A stretch of DNA of 64,000 nucleotides from CAYSUS01 sp964434165 (lineage in GTDB: Bacteria > Planctomycetota > Planctomycetia > Pirellulales > Thermoguttaceae): NCBI GenBank assembly GCA_964434165.1, contig CAYSUS010000032.1, positions 1 through 64,000 on the forward strand, in the 5' to 3' direction. The notes beneath the pieces are model-generated. The model was not told the DNA's origin, ran no database searches, and worked only from the letters and a program-made list of their open reading frames with translations. Position 1 is the first letter of the stretch. Every line of letters starts with the position of its first letter. The position numbers and the translations under genes are program-made. Below, one piece after another: positions 33,601 to 42,355 of this stretch.

Positions 33601-34102
33601 GTCCGGCTCCCAACAGGGCGTCGGCCGCGGTGGGCACCTGCTTGTCCGGGTTGACGAAGTCAGCCGCGCGCTGGTCCAGGTTCGCGCAGGCTGGGTCGGC
33701 CCGCAGGATCTCCTCGGCCAGGGGCTCCAGGCCGCGGGTGCGGGCCGTGGTGGCCAGGGTCTGCTTCTTGGGCTTGAAAGGGAGATAAAGGTCTTCCAGC
33801 CGCCGGGTGCTGCCGGCCGCCAGGATCTGCTGGGCGAGCTCCTCGGTAAGCTTCCCCTGCGACTCGATGGACCGAAGGATCGTCTGCTTGCGTTCCGCCA
33901 GGAGCCGGTTCTTGGCGAGCCGGGCCTGGACCTGGCGGATCTGCTCTTCGTCCAGGCCGCCCGTCTGGTCCTTCCGGTACCGCGTGATGAAAGGCACCGT
34001 GTTGCCGTCGTCGAGCAGCTCGACAACGGCTTCCACCTGCCGAAGAGGGATCCCCAGGCCACGGGCCACATGCCGCAGGTCGATCGTCACCGTTTCGGGC
34101 AT
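30659..34102 (-). CDS. tex: Tex-family transcription accessory protein with large disordered insert
   Basis: A cytosolic RNA-binding protein of the Tex/YhgF family, 1,147 residues against about 770 usual. The N-terminal helical domain (1-195) has PFITRYRKDQTGGLDE. The central Tex region (520-620), YqgF-like fold (about 620-720, LAVDPGFKSGCKLA), helix-hairpin-helix part (780-860, VNTASPSLLGHVSGL), and S1 domain (about 953-1021, GTVLNVVDFGAFVDIG) are all intact. Between 196 and about 505 an Ala/Pro/Glu/Ser-rich acidic stretch, ending in a Lys/Arg-rich stretch (KRKPTKAELRRQKKEQKKKR), splits the N-domain from the core. The tail (1030-1090) is Arg/Gly/Pro-rich. Confidence 0.92.
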   Translation of the reverse strand: MPETVTIDLRHVARGLGIPLRQVEAVVELLDDGNTVPFITRYRKDQTGGLDEEQIRQVQARLAKNRLLAERKQTILRSIESQGKLTEELAQQILAAGSTRRLEDLYLPFKPKKQTLATTARTRGLEPLAEEILRADPACANLDQRAADFVNPDKQVPTAADALLGAGHILAEVFSERPPLRHKIREILARSGKLVSSKVGAASKPAESPAPAVPVPKEPAAPPPSAPPADAPAAPRVGEPTDEKDPSSPCAEQPPSEAESAPGQPDAVAEPRDEAAPALEPSDAGMVQSGSEALAPAEAPLPDPPEAEETANPGGDRGSGEGGGELPSQPDSEQAHTETEPASADSGTGQPEKDPGSDAADQDQPVLAEPEARTPSSGETVPGPSADTSPETETGQTAGVEPSESSAAAEAPGVAVQPAGSEPVAAAEPGPPPAPAAGEDARTAEPAESRPPPGASAAVPEAPARASGAKTSDKPARPKRKPTKAELRRQKKEQKKKRVEQRKEKAFSDYFDFQEELKKIPPHRVLAINRGERAKVLRVRIESDHEAMHRVLDEECVAEDRPHAEFLRGCARDALARLILPALERELRREMTEKAEAHAVEVFAKNLRNLLLQPPVRGRRVLAVDPGFKSGCKLAALDQFGNVLAHDVIYLVGRPERREEANGRVAALVDRFGLSVVAIGNGTACREAEDFFSEMIAGELKDRGVRYVIVNEAGASVYSTNRLGREEFPEYDASARGAISIGRRLQDPLSELVKIDPANIGVGLYQHDVKAKHLQASLDEVVESCVNYVGVDVNTASPSLLGHVSGLNQLTARRVFDHRMDHGPFRSRAQLKDVQGLGDATFVQAAGFLKISAGENPLDATWIHPESYEIAIKLLEKLDCPPENLLRKEAAADLPERIAALDLKALAGELGVGELTLKDILAQFVRPGRDPREDLPPPIFKQGVLKLEDLEPGMELSGTVLNVVDFGAFVDIGMHDSGLVHVSQLADRFVRDPHEVIAVGQIVKVWVVKVDKERRRVSLTMIPPGSKEKQRPPRRSEGKPQDRDPPPRSRRPEGRPPGKGRGGPPRGKGGRPAPKPQYKPKPRPKPVKPLTEGMKKGDEPMRTFGDLLQFYQLKQGDPEEKASKPDDAPKNTEPPEKPQPDVGQDPS

Positions 34103-34381
34103 AACCGCTTAAGACCGCGTAGGCGAGACGCTGCGCAACCTCGGAAGTTTGCGCGACTTACGGATGAAACCGGGCTCGGCGCGCCCGCCGCCATAGGCTG
34201 CGGGGCGACCGACCCGCGTTCTCGCAGGGGGAGCCGTCCGTGCCCCAGCGTTCGGCCCGTCGCGCGACCGCGACAATGCGGTCATCGCGAAAAAGCCGCA
34301 TTTTCCTACAAAAACAGCAAACCCACAAGACGCTCCCGGCCGATACAAGAGGAAACGGACAGGGAGGGAACCGACAATACC

Positions 34382-34705
34382 ATGTCCCGGCTGCGGCGGT
34401 GGGGGCCATCGAGACGCCAAGGCCTGCGCTACCTTGCCTCGTTCAAGGATGAACTCGCCATGCGACCGAACCTCCGCGTGTATTACGGCCCTCAAGAGGA
34501 CCGCGCGACGCCCCAACTCAGCCCAGGCCGCCAACTCCGGCAGAACGTCACCGTCCCGCTCGTCGAGATCCTGCCGCTGCTGGCCGACGCCGTCCAGTCG
34601 GAACGTACCTGGCTACGCGACTTCGAGGACGACGAAGTGACCATCTCGATGGACCTTTACGAAGTCATCCTCGCCTACCAGCACTATCGCCGGCCCGTGG
34701 CCTGA
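34382..34705 (+). CDS. Conserved hypothetical protein (107 aa)
   Basis: A small soluble protein starting with a basic segment (MSRLRRWGPSRRQGLRYLAS) and continuing with a compact domain containing VPLVEILPLLADAVQSERTW and DDEVTISMDLYEVILAY. The second half is acidic. ATG at 34382 is preceded by GGGAGGG about 14 bases upstream, a loose fit. The gene starts divergently from tex, 279 bases away, and could share a regulatory region with it. I do not recognise the family. Confidence 0.65.
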   Translation: MSRLRRWGPSRRQGLRYLASFKDELAMRPNLRVYYGPQEDRATPQLSPGRQLRQNVTVPLVEILPLLADAVQSERTWLRDFEDDEVTISMDLYEVILAYQHYRRPVA

Positions 34706-34785
34706 CCGTCACGTCCGCCTGCGCCCGTCCAAAGCCGGTCGATACCAGAGGCGCCGCCCCAAAAAGCCGATGCGAGAGGCCCGGT

Positions 34786-35154
34786 CTAGGGCGTCTCTCG
34801 TCCGCCCGCTTCGGCCAGCAGCGCCCATCCTTCCTCGCGGCGATCCGCGGTCTGCCAGACGGCATTCAGTCGGGTGGTCTGTAGCACCTCGGCACAGAAC
34901 GGCTGGAGCCCGCAAAGTACCATCCTGCCTCCCCGCTCCTGGAGCCGCTTCCACGTCCGAACCAGCAGCTCGATGAAGCGCGACCCGATGAACTCGGTCT
35001 GCGACAGGTCGAGCAGCAGCTTGGGCGGTTGGGCGTGTGTCGCCTGGGAGAGTAGGACGCCCCCCGCGTCCATCAGGACGGCCTCGTCGAGCGAGTCGTA
35101 GCGAGGGCCGAACTGGAGGATCGTCACGTCGTCCTGGATGGTGACGCTCGCCAT
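34786..35154 (-). CDS. STAS-domain protein (anti-sigma-factor antagonist type)
   Basis: At 122 residues this is a single STAS domain. Its strands and helices follow the SpoIIAA pattern: VTILQFGPRYDSLDEAVLM, then PKLLLDLSQTEFIGSRFIEL, where the DxS-x-x-F-I-G-S segment occupies the phosphorylation loop (typically DLS.V..IDSSG). The family acts in partner switching with RsbW-type kinases. The next-but-distant kinase-like protein is the REC-HATPase fusion at 47720-48619. The start ATG at 35154 was chosen for the family N-terminus. It is a single gene. Confidence 0.8.
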   Translation of the reverse strand: MASVTIQDDVTILQFGPRYDSLDEAVLMDAGGVLLSQATHAQPPKLLLDLSQTEFIGSRFIELLVRTWKRLQERGGRMVLCGLQPFCAEVLQTTRLNAVWQTADRREEGWALLAEAGGRETP

Positions 35155-35311
35155 AAACCCCAAGTCTAGAAGACGGCTTGCGCCTTCGCAAGCCTTGCGA
35201 CTCGCTAACGCGCGGGGGCTACAATAGGGAACGGCTCGGCCGCCGACCCGAGCAGGGCGTCCTCCCAAGTGCCGCAGGCAGGGATCGCAGTGGCCGCCTT
35301 GGGGTGGACGG

Positions 35312-36406
35312 TTGAGCGGGTCCCACCCCTTCGTCTCACGCCAGCGCGGGATTGCCTTGAGCGACCATCAACCTCCAAGCCCGAAGCCCCCGAGCACCGA
35401 CGGCGGATCGGCGTCGCCCCAGGGGCGCGAGGGGCGGTCGGGCTCGCGTCACGTGGCCGACCTGATTGCCAGGATCCGCGAGTCGGCCGACAAGCTGGTG
35501 CGGGACCGCACCAGCCGCGGCGACCTGAAGATCCTCAGCCGCACGCTGCGCGAGCTGCGATACGCCTTCAAGGTCTTCTCCCCGTATCGCTCGGCCCGCA
35601 AGGTAACCATGTTCGGGTCGGCCCGAACGCCCCCCGAAGCCCGCGCGTACCAGCAGGCGGTCGAGTTCGGCCGCGCCATGGCCGGCCACGGCTGGTTCGT
35701 CGTCACCGGGGCGGCCAGCGGGATCATGGAGGCCGGGCATGTCGGCGCCGGCAGGGAGCACGCCATGGGGCTGAACATCCTCCTGCCCTTCGAGCAGTCG
35801 GCCAACGAGGTGATTGCCGGCGACCCCAAGCTCGTGCACATGAAGTACTTCTTCACGCGCAAGCTGATGTTCGTGAAGGAGAGCCACGCCATGTGTCTTC
35901 TGCCCGGCGGCTTCGGCACGCTCGACGAGGGGCTGGAGGTCCTCACGCTGGTGCAAACCGGAAAGCACTATGTCGTGCCCATCGTTTTCCTTGACGAGCC
36001 GGGCGGGGACTACTGGTCCGACTTCCACGGTTTCGTCGAGCGCAAACTCCTCGGCCGCGGCATGATCAGCCCGACCGACCTGGCCCTGTACCGCGTCACC
36101 GATCGCGTCGAGGAGGCCGTGGAAGAGACGCTCGGGTTCTACCGGAACTACCACAGCATGCGGTACGTGAAGCGCGAGCTGGTGCTGCGCCTCCACGAGC
36201 CGCTCTCCGAGGAGAAGCTCGACGCGGTCAATACCCGGTTCGCCGACATCCTCCTGGAGGGCAGGTTCCGCGCCGGCGAGGCCCTTCCCGAGGAGCTCGA
36301 CGATCCGGACCTGGCCCGGCTGCCGCGGCTGATCTTCGCGTTCAACCGGCGCGACTTCGGCCGGCTGCGGCAGTTGATCGACCTCATCAACGGGCGCGAA
36401 GGCTGA
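35312..36406 (+). CDS. LOG-family protein (putative nucleotide 5'-monophosphate phosphoribohydrolase)
   Basis: A 364-residue Rossmann-fold protein of the LOG/TIGR00725-00730 type, often misnamed lysine decarboxylase. The signature PGGFGTLDE is at 198-206, after a FGSARTPPE start strand (101-109) and VVTGAASGIMEAGHVGA (130-146). It is related to enzymes releasing cytokinin-type bases or AMP from ribose. The last 80 residues (RYVKRELVLRLHEPL and on) form an extra helical domain. The start is uncertain: TTG at 35312 was taken, and TTG at 35357 is equally possible. The first 45 residues are Pro/Ser-rich and not conserved-looking. Confidence 0.85.
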   Translation: MSGSHPFVSRQRGIALSDHQPPSPKPPSTDGGSASPQGREGRSGSRHVADLIARIRESADKLVRDRTSRGDLKILSRTLRELRYAFKVFSPYRSARKVTMFGSARTPPEARAYQQAVEFGRAMAGHGWFVVTGAASGIMEAGHVGAGREHAMGLNILLPFEQSANEVIAGDPKLVHMKYFFTRKLMFVKESHAMCLLPGGFGTLDEGLEVLTLVQTGKHYVVPIVFLDEPGGDYWSDFHGFVERKLLGRGMISPTDLALYRVTDRVEEAVEETLGFYRNYHSMRYVKRELVLRLHEPLSEEKLDAVNTRFADILLEGRFRAGEALPEELDDPDLARLPRLIFAFNRRDFGRLRQLIDLINGREG

Positions 36407-36766
36407 GGCTCGCGCGGCGGGTCGCGCGACGTCGAGCCGCCGCGAGCGCCGCTTTCTGGACTCGGCCGGCCCCGGGCCCGCCCCTGCGCAGCCGGTCGTG
36501 CGCGATGACCCGGCCCAGGTGCTCGCTGACCTCGAGATCGGCGATGATGCGGCTGGAGAGAAGCTGGGGCTCGTGGCCTTCCCTCGAGACACGCCTTGAC
36601 CCGCGCGACCAGCTCGCCCGACGGGAGTTCGAAATACAGAAGTCCACTAATCGAATAGACGATGGTCGTGGCGAATCCCCTTTCCCGCGCCAACTCAATG
36701 ATCCGGCCAAAGCTCCTGCCGGAGAGACTCGACCAACTCCGACGATTCGATCGTCTCGTCGGACAT
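36387..36766 (-). pseudogene. Decayed small gene with two apparent frameshifts
   Basis: Reading three minus frames in sequence gives a coherent protein of about 120 residues: MSDETIESSELVESLRQ, then SFGRIIELARERGFATTIVY and on to ELVARVKACLE, then EGHEPQLLSSRIIADLEVSE and a basic end. One extra base at each junction breaks the frame. Family unknown. Its 5' end lies antisense to the GAPDH fragment, and its 3' end overlaps the LOG gene by 20 bases, so one of these readings may be accidental. Sequencing error is an alternative to real decay. Confidence 0.4.
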
Positions 36767-36928
36767 CGTCGGCGACGTGCGGGCGTCGATCGTCGATCTC
36801 GACATCATCCAGGTCGTGACGGAAACCTGGTCAAGCTGATGCGCTGGTACGACAACGATTGGGGCTATTCGGCGCAGATGGTCCGCTACGCCGTGGCCGC
36901 CTTGGGCGAACCGGTCGCCGCGCACTGA
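36741..36928 (+). pseudogene. C-terminal fragment of glyceraldehyde-3-phosphate dehydrogenase, frameshifted
   Basis: The frame from 36741 reads DDSIVSSDIVGDVRASIVDL, the C-terminal GAPDH strand segment (usual: VSSDFxGDxxSSIVD). After IIQV the frame continues only if one G is restored between 36818 and 36819, and then reads DGNLVKLMRWYDNDWGYSAQ (usual: DGNLVKVxAWYDNEWGYS) to the stop at 36928. Only about 63 C-terminal residues remain: the NAD domain and the catalytic Cys are missing. It is a relic of a duplicated or rearranged gap gene; an intact gap is expected elsewhere. Confidence 0.8.
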
Positions 36929-37315
36929 ATCGCCTTGCGTGTTTCCCGCAAAACCCGGACCCCTCTGCACATCTCTGACTTGAGAACCCTCGCCGCGGCG
37001 CGCTGCCACGGCGCAACAGGAAATCGAAACAGGCCCTGTAGTAATCCAGGGGGGTTTTCACTCCCTTGTCCAGGTTGATCTTGCGGATTTCCTGGAATTC
37101 CGTGTCAGCGGGTTGATCGAGTTGCAGGTCCGGGATAGGCTCGGCCTCAGCGTGGCTCGTCGATCGGCCCACTCGGGGCCTGGGCCAGGGATCCGGTATT
37201 CGTCCCCGGCGCTGCCCCCGCGCCCGTTCGGCTTGCTCACCGGCCGATCGGCCACGCCGCGTGTTGCTCGCACCGGGTTAATCGTTTCGGGCATGAAACG
37301 GGAGGAGCATACGCC
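36929..37315. other. Non-coding stretch before the PEP-CTERM gene
   Basis: No gene is supported here. A minus-strand open frame with the phrase RKINLDKGVKTPLDYYRACF looks protein-like but lacks a start region and a recognisable family. The last bases hold GGGAGGAGCATACGCC directly before ATG 37316. Confidence 0.45.
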
Positions 37316-40300
37316 ATGCGCTGGTCTCGTTGCTGCACTTCTGGACTTCGCCTCACTCATCTCTTCGCTTCCGCGATCCTCGTGGGGGGATTGCTGGCCT
37401 GGGAGGCTGCCCTGGCGGCGCCGCTGTTCGAGTCGGGCTCGTTCGATCTGCCGGCGACGGACGCCAATTCCACGTTCCAGACGGTCACGTTCCAGCAGAC
37501 GTACGACCGCGCCCCGCTGGTCTTCGCCGTGGCCACCAACGAAGGGATCGACCCGTCGAGCCTGCGGATTCGCCACGTCACGCGCACGGGCTTCGAGGTC
37601 CTGCACCTGGAGCCTGGCAATCTGGACGGGACCCACGGGGCGATGACCGACGTGGCCTACTTCGCGGTCACGCCCGGCACGTGGGAAGTCGCCCCAGGCG
37701 TGTTCCTCGAGGCGGGCTCGCTGGACACTGACGGTACGGTGTTCAAGGGCACCGCCCTGCCGGAAAGCAGCGACTGGCAGACGGTGAGCCTGTCGAGTTT
37801 TGCCTCGGCCCCGGCGGTGCAGGTGTTCACGCAGACCATGAACAGCGAGGAGAACGGCGACCTGCCTGACGGCGGATCGGTTCCGTGGCTGACCAACGCG
37901 GTGCGCAACCTCGGCTCGGGCAGCTTCGAGACGGCGCTGGACCGGGCCGAGGCGGACGGGGACGGGGGTACCGTGGTCACCGAGACCATCGGCTACGTCG
38001 CTCTGACGCAGACCGACGGCACGCTCGACGGCTTCGGCGGCAAGTACACCGTGGACGGCGGGAGCGTCCTGTTCGACTCGCTGATCTCGGCCGACGGCAT
38101 AAGCGGCTGGGCCGATCAAGACCCGGACGGCGACGGGGTGGCCGTACCTTTCAATCAGACGTTCAGCACCGCGCCGTTGGTGGTGGCCTCGATGGCCCGG
38201 CGCGACGGCGGCGACGGCGGCTGGATCCGCCGGGGCGAGGTCCTTGCCAACCAGGTGAAACTGACCGTGGATGAGGACACGTTCGTCGACGACGAGCGCG
38301 GCCACACGCCCGAGGCGGCCAGCGTGTTCGCCTTTGAGCGGGCGTTCTACGCCTACACCGACGACGGCGTGGAGGTGGGTTGGGACAACGACGCGGGCGA
38401 CGGCCAGTGGCGCAGCAACGTCAACTGGCGCGTCAACAACGACCCGGCCGCCCAGACCACGCTCCCCAACAACGTCCTGCCCACCACGACGGACACGGTG
38501 GTCGTCGCCGGCTTCGGGGCGGTCGCAACCCAGGCCGGCGACGGCTTCGAGGTCGCGACGCTGCGGATCGGGGCCGACGCCTCGGCCACCCTGGGCGTCA
38601 GCGGCGACGGCGAGGTCAACGTGGCGGGCGGTCAGTTGACGATCCACGACGCGCTGGAGCTTGGCCAGGACGGCTTCGCCGGCACCCTCCATGTCAGCGG
38701 CGGCGTGGCAAGAATCGAAGGCGGCGCCAGCGTCGGCACAGGCACGGGCACGGTGAACGTCGCGGGCGGAACGCTGGTGCTCGCCGGAACCGACACGGCG
38801 CGACAGGTCACCGACTATAACCAGACGGGCGGCACCCTGCTGCTCTCCATCGCCGACCCGGCCGCCGGGGTCACGCCGCTGGACGTTGCCGGCGCGGCCA
38901 CGTTCAGCGCGGGCGCCGTGGTGGACGCCGAACTGGACCTCAGCGCGGTCGGCAACGCGGCCGATCCGGCCAAGAGCGTCTCGTGGGTCGGCACGGCCGG
39001 CTCCTGGGACGACAAAAACAACTGGGAGACGCCCGCCGGCGACCACGTGCTCCCCAGCGGGGCCGCGACGATCGTCATCAGTCCGGGCGATCCGTTCGTC
39101 TTCCTTCAGGCTCCCACTGCGGGAGACATCGTCGGCCCGGGCAACATCACGCCCGGCCCGGGGTGGAACGTGACCCCGAGCGGAAATCAGTTGCAGTTGG
39201 AGTCCCTGGAGTCGTTCGGCACCGGCGCCGTGGCCGCGATCATTGACAAGGCCGACGCCGACGCGGTGCGCGACAGCGACCTGTTGATCGCGCCGGAGGA
39301 CGGCGCCGACGCAACCAGCCTGGACGTCGGCGCGGGGGCCCTGACCGTCCACGGCGAGTTGATGATCGGCAACACGCAGCGGGGCACCGTCACCCAGACC
39401 GGGGGCACGGTCACGGTCGATACCCTGTCGTTCTCCGACACCGGCAGCGGCGACCGGTACCTGCTTCGGGGCGGCACGCTCGACGTGGGCGAGATGGGCA
39501 CCGCCGGCAACGGCCGCATCGAAATGGACTCGGGTGCCTCCTTCAACTTCAACGGCACCGATTTGACGCTCAACGAGCTCTTCGTGGGACACGCCGACGA
39601 GACCGTGCAGACCACGTTCACCCTCAAGGACGGCCAGACCCTCGACCTGGACAGCGCCCGGCTGATGATCGGCGAGCAAGGCGGAAGGGGACGGTTCGTC
39701 CAGGAGCCGAATACCGCGGTCACCATGGGTCGCAACGGCGATCGGCAGAACCTCGTCTTGGGCGGCAACACCGACAAGGGTGTGGTCGCCGAGTACGAGA
39801 TGCAAGGGGGCACGATGGACGTCACCCGGCAGTTTAACGTCGGCAATGCGGGCGAGGGCTTCTTCGACCAGCAGGACGGCGTGATCGACGTGGGCTGGGA
39901 ATACCAACTCGGCCTCGGCACCCACAACATGCAGGGCGGGGAGCTGAACGTCGGCACCGACGGGGGCGGCGCGGACCGCGACATGCGCGTGGGCAAGAAC
40001 GGCGGCGCCACCGGCACGTTCAACATGACCGGCGGTACGGTGACCGTCGAGCGGCACCTGGAGATCGCCGACGTGAACAACGGCGGCACGGTCGGGATCG
40101 TCTCGATCAGCGACACCGACGCCCCGGCCAGCGTGACGGTCGGTCAGGACGTGACCACCGACGGCGCGGGCACCGCCCAACTGGACGTGGGCGGCGGTGC
40201 GGAGCTGAACATCGGCCGCGACCTCAACCTGTCGAACAACGGCGGCGGGACGATGACGGTGAACCTCGCGGGCAACTCGAAGACGACGATCGGCGGGAAC

Positions 40301-41887
40301 CTCAACTACCGGGGTGGCGGCGCGGACACGGTCAACGTCTCGGACAGCGCCGAGCTGAGCTTCACCGGGAGCAGCATCCACTTCGAAAACGCCTCGGATC
40401 GGCTGAACCTCTCCGGCGGCACGCTCGACATGCACGGTGGCGCCATGCGGGTGACCGAAGCCGACGGCAGTCAATTCAACTGGACCGGCGGCACGCTGCT
40501 GAATCTGGGGACCTTCGAGCCCAGCAGCACGGCCGGGGCCGACGGGTTGGCCGGCACCGGCGGCCTGACCACACCGGACGTCTCGGGCGGCAATCACCAC
40601 GGCGCCGTCGGCACGGAGTCGTCGATGACTGTGGCCGCCCTCGTGGCGGGCAAGGTCGGAAGCGCCATCGACTTCGACGGCGGCAACGATTCGGTCAGCT
40701 TCGGCAGCCAGGTGCCTGTCCTCGGTGACCCGAATACCCCGGACCTCTTCTCCGTGGCCATGTGGTTCCAGTTCGACAGCGATCCCGGCGGCGAATCGAG
40801 CCACAACATCCACGCCATGCTGTTCGGACAGGGAGCGGTCGTGGGCAACGACAACATCGAGGTCGGACTTGGTGGCCACCAGGACGACGATGACAAGGAT
40901 GTCGGCTTCTACTTCGACTCCAACACGAACAACAACCAGCGAGGCCAGTTCAAGTTCGACGCCAACATCGGCGACCCGACCGATGGCCAGTGGCACCACC
41001 TGGCGCTTACTTTCGACGCCGCGCGCAACGACACGCCGAGCACCGAGAGCACCGTCGAGGTATATCTCGACGGACAGCTCCTCGGCACGCTGGCTCCGCC
41101 TTCGAACGCGACGGGCGACACCGCCTCCGACGAGCCGGACGACTTCCTTCGCGCAGCCGGCAACGAAGTGCCCTTCGGGCTGGGGCTCGGGCGAATCGGC
41201 TCGGACAACGATGGCGACTGGGACGGGCGCATCGACGAGTTCTCCCTCTGGGGCCGGGCGCTGACCGCGACCGAAATCCAGCGGCTGTACACCGCCGCAG
41301 ACACCTTGGGCAGTTCGCTGGGCGACCTGCTGGCGGACGGGGCCGATCCGTTCGACGGCACGGCCCTCGCGATCTACGCGCCCCTGGACACGCTCGACTT
41401 CGACCCGGCCTTTGCCGGCGCCAAGCTCGTGCAGTCCGGGGGTGCCATGGCTCCGGGCGATCCGATCGGCATGACCACCGTGCTGGGCAGCTACGACCAG
41501 AACGCGGGGACCCTGCAGATCGGCATCAACGGCTACGACCAGGGCGACCAGGCCACGCCGGACGGCGCGGGATACGACTTCGTCGATCTGACCGGAAGCG
41601 CCGTCCTCGAAGGCCTGCTGGAGGTCGAGCTTCTCGACGGCTTCGTGCCGCTCCCGGACGACGCCTTCGACGTGGTCACCGCCGCAATGGGCGTGACGCT
41701 CGGCGAGAGCTTCGACCTCGTCCAGCCGGACGGCATGCTCCCGGCCACGTCCTTCCGCTACCGGCTGGTCGGCAGCGGCACCACGCTTCAGCTCTACGTC
41801 GGCGTGCCCGAGCCGGGCACGCTGGGCCTGGCACTGCTCGCCGCGGTGTGTCTGGCGCTTTACGGCTGGCGCATAAGGTGCCGTTGA
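37316..41887 (+). CDS. Giant secreted PEP-CTERM repeat protein with LamG domain
   Basis: A 1,523-residue exported protein. The signal peptide is about residues 1-35 (LFASAILVGGLLAWEAALAA). Residues 35-350 contain three related segments ending in (Q/V)(T/A)V.F.(Q)T(Y/F)..AP (H-type-lectin-like, inferred). Residues about 370-1080 are Thr/Gly/Asp-rich beta-helix-like repeats (VxGGT, NVAGGTLVL, TQTGGTVTVDTL). About 1100-1320 is a LamG/concanavalin-A-like domain (FDGGNDSVSFGSQV, GRIGSDNDGDWDGRIDEFSL). The C-terminus, from 1497, is a PEP-CTERM sorting signal (VPEPGTLGLALLAAV...YGWRIRCR) for exosortase processing. GGAGGAG precedes the ATG. Confidence 0.85.
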   Translation: MRWSRCCTSGLRLTHLFASAILVGGLLAWEAALAAPLFESGSFDLPATDANSTFQTVTFQQTYDRAPLVFAVATNEGIDPSSLRIRHVTRTGFEVLHLEPGNLDGTHGAMTDVAYFAVTPGTWEVAPGVFLEAGSLDTDGTVFKGTALPESSDWQTVSLSSFASAPAVQVFTQTMNSEENGDLPDGGSVPWLTNAVRNLGSGSFETALDRAEADGDGGTVVTETIGYVALTQTDGTLDGFGGKYTVDGGSVLFDSLISADGISGWADQDPDGDGVAVPFNQTFSTAPLVVASMARRDGGDGGWIRRGEVLANQVKLTVDEDTFVDDERGHTPEAASVFAFERAFYAYTDDGVEVGWDNDAGDGQWRSNVNWRVNNDPAAQTTLPNNVLPTTTDTVVVAGFGAVATQAGDGFEVATLRIGADASATLGVSGDGEVNVAGGQLTIHDALELGQDGFAGTLHVSGGVARIEGGASVGTGTGTVNVAGGTLVLAGTDTARQVTDYNQTGGTLLLSIADPAAGVTPLDVAGAATFSAGAVVDAELDLSAVGNAADPAKSVSWVGTAGSWDDKNNWETPAGDHVLPSGAATIVISPGDPFVFLQAPTAGDIVGPGNITPGPGWNVTPSGNQLQLESLESFGTGAVAAIIDKADADAVRDSDLLIAPEDGADATSLDVGAGALTVHGELMIGNTQRGTVTQTGGTVTVDTLSFSDTGSGDRYLLRGGTLDVGEMGTAGNGRIEMDSGASFNFNGTDLTLNELFVGHADETVQTTFTLKDGQTLDLDSARLMIGEQGGRGRFVQEPNTAVTMGRNGDRQNLVLGGNTDKGVVAEYEMQGGTMDVTRQFNVGNAGEGFFDQQDGVIDVGWEYQLGLGTHNMQGGELNVGTDGGGADRDMRVGKNGGATGTFNMTGGTVTVERHLEIADVNNGGTVGIVSISDTDAPASVTVGQDVTTDGAGTAQLDVGGGAELNIGRDLNLSNNGGGTMTVNLAGNSKTTIGGNLNYRGGGADTVNVSDSAELSFTGSSIHFENASDRLNLSGGTLDMHGGAMRVTEADGSQFNWTGGTLLNLGTFEPSSTAGADGLAGTGGLTTPDVSGGNHHGAVGTESSMTVAALVAGKVGSAIDFDGGNDSVSFGSQVPVLGDPNTPDLFSVAMWFQFDSDPGGESSHNIHAMLFGQGAVVGNDNIEVGLGGHQDDDDKDVGFYFDSNTNNNQRGQFKFDANIGDPTDGQWHHLALTFDAARNDTPSTESTVEVYLDGQLLGTLAPPSNATGDTASDEPDDFLRAAGNEVPFGLGLGRIGSDNDGDWDGRIDEFSLWGRALTATEIQRLYTAADTLGSSLGDLLADGADPFDGTALAIYAPLDTLDFDPAFAGAKLVQSGGAMAPGDPIGMTTVLGSYDQNAGTLQIGINGYDQGDQATPDGAGYDFVDLTGSAVLEGLLEVELLDGFVPLPDDAFDVVTAAMGVTLGESFDLVQPDGMLPATSFRYRLVGSGTTLQLYVGVPEPGTLGLALLAAVCLALYGWRIRCR

Positions 41888-41962
41888 CCCCGTCGTGACG
41901 GGCGAGCCTGAGCGAAGCGGAACCCGAGCCGGCCGAGCGCGGATTTCTGATCGCCCGGTCGG

Positions 41963-42355
41963 TTACTCGGTGGACCAGCCGTACGCGCTCTTCAGGGCCT
42001 GGCGCACGATGTTGGTGATCTCGCGCCCGGAAACCGGCTTGGAAAGGACGGAGAAAGCACGGGCCTCGCGGGCCTGCTCCGCAAGCCACTCGTCCAGCCC
42101 CGCCGACAAGAGGATGATCGGCAACAGGGACTTGACCTGTTTGAGACGCCGCAGCGTCTCCAGACCGGTCAGTTTGGGCATGTGCATGTCCAACAGCACC
42201 AGGTGAACGTCCTGGCGGTGCACGATCCGAAGCGCCTCCTCGCCGTCGCCGGCCAGGACCGTCCGAAACCCGCGAGGCTCGAACACGCCCTGAAGCGTCT
42301 GGCGGAACGCCGCATCATCGTCGGTGATCAGCAGTGTCGGGGGATCGATCGTCAT
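41963..42355 (-). CDS. Single-domain response regulator (CheY-like)
   Basis: A 130-residue receiver domain. The acidic pocket is DDD at residues 12-14, the phospho-acceptor is D56 in VLLDMHMP, the switch Ser is in LLSAG, and the conserved Lys is K106 (LSKPV). No output domain follows, so it works by protein contact. ATG at 42355 gives the normal MTIDPPTLLITDDD start. It is encoded tail to tail with the PEP-CTERM gene and head to head with sdhCAB, with no histidine kinase adjacent. Confidence 0.93.
   Translation of the reverse strand: MTIDPPTLLITDDDAAFRQTLQGVFEPRGFRTVLAGDGEEALRIVHRQDVHLVLLDMHMPKLTGLETLRRLKQVKSLLPIILLSAGLDEWLAEQAREARAFSVLSKPVSGREITNIVRQALKSAYGWSTE

Noticed and set aside
36831..37172. 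Minus-strand frame with RKINLDKGVKTPLDYYRACF
   Set aside because: Looks protein-like but lacks a family, an SD and intact ends; it overlaps the GAPDH fragment. Left as unclear.
37058..40999. A 1,313-codon open frame antisense to the PEP-CTERM gene
   Set aside because: It is a shadow of the Thr/Gly/Asp-rich repeats (rich in Val, Ala, His, Gly), has no signal peptide or domain, and runs past the sense gene into non-coding sequence.
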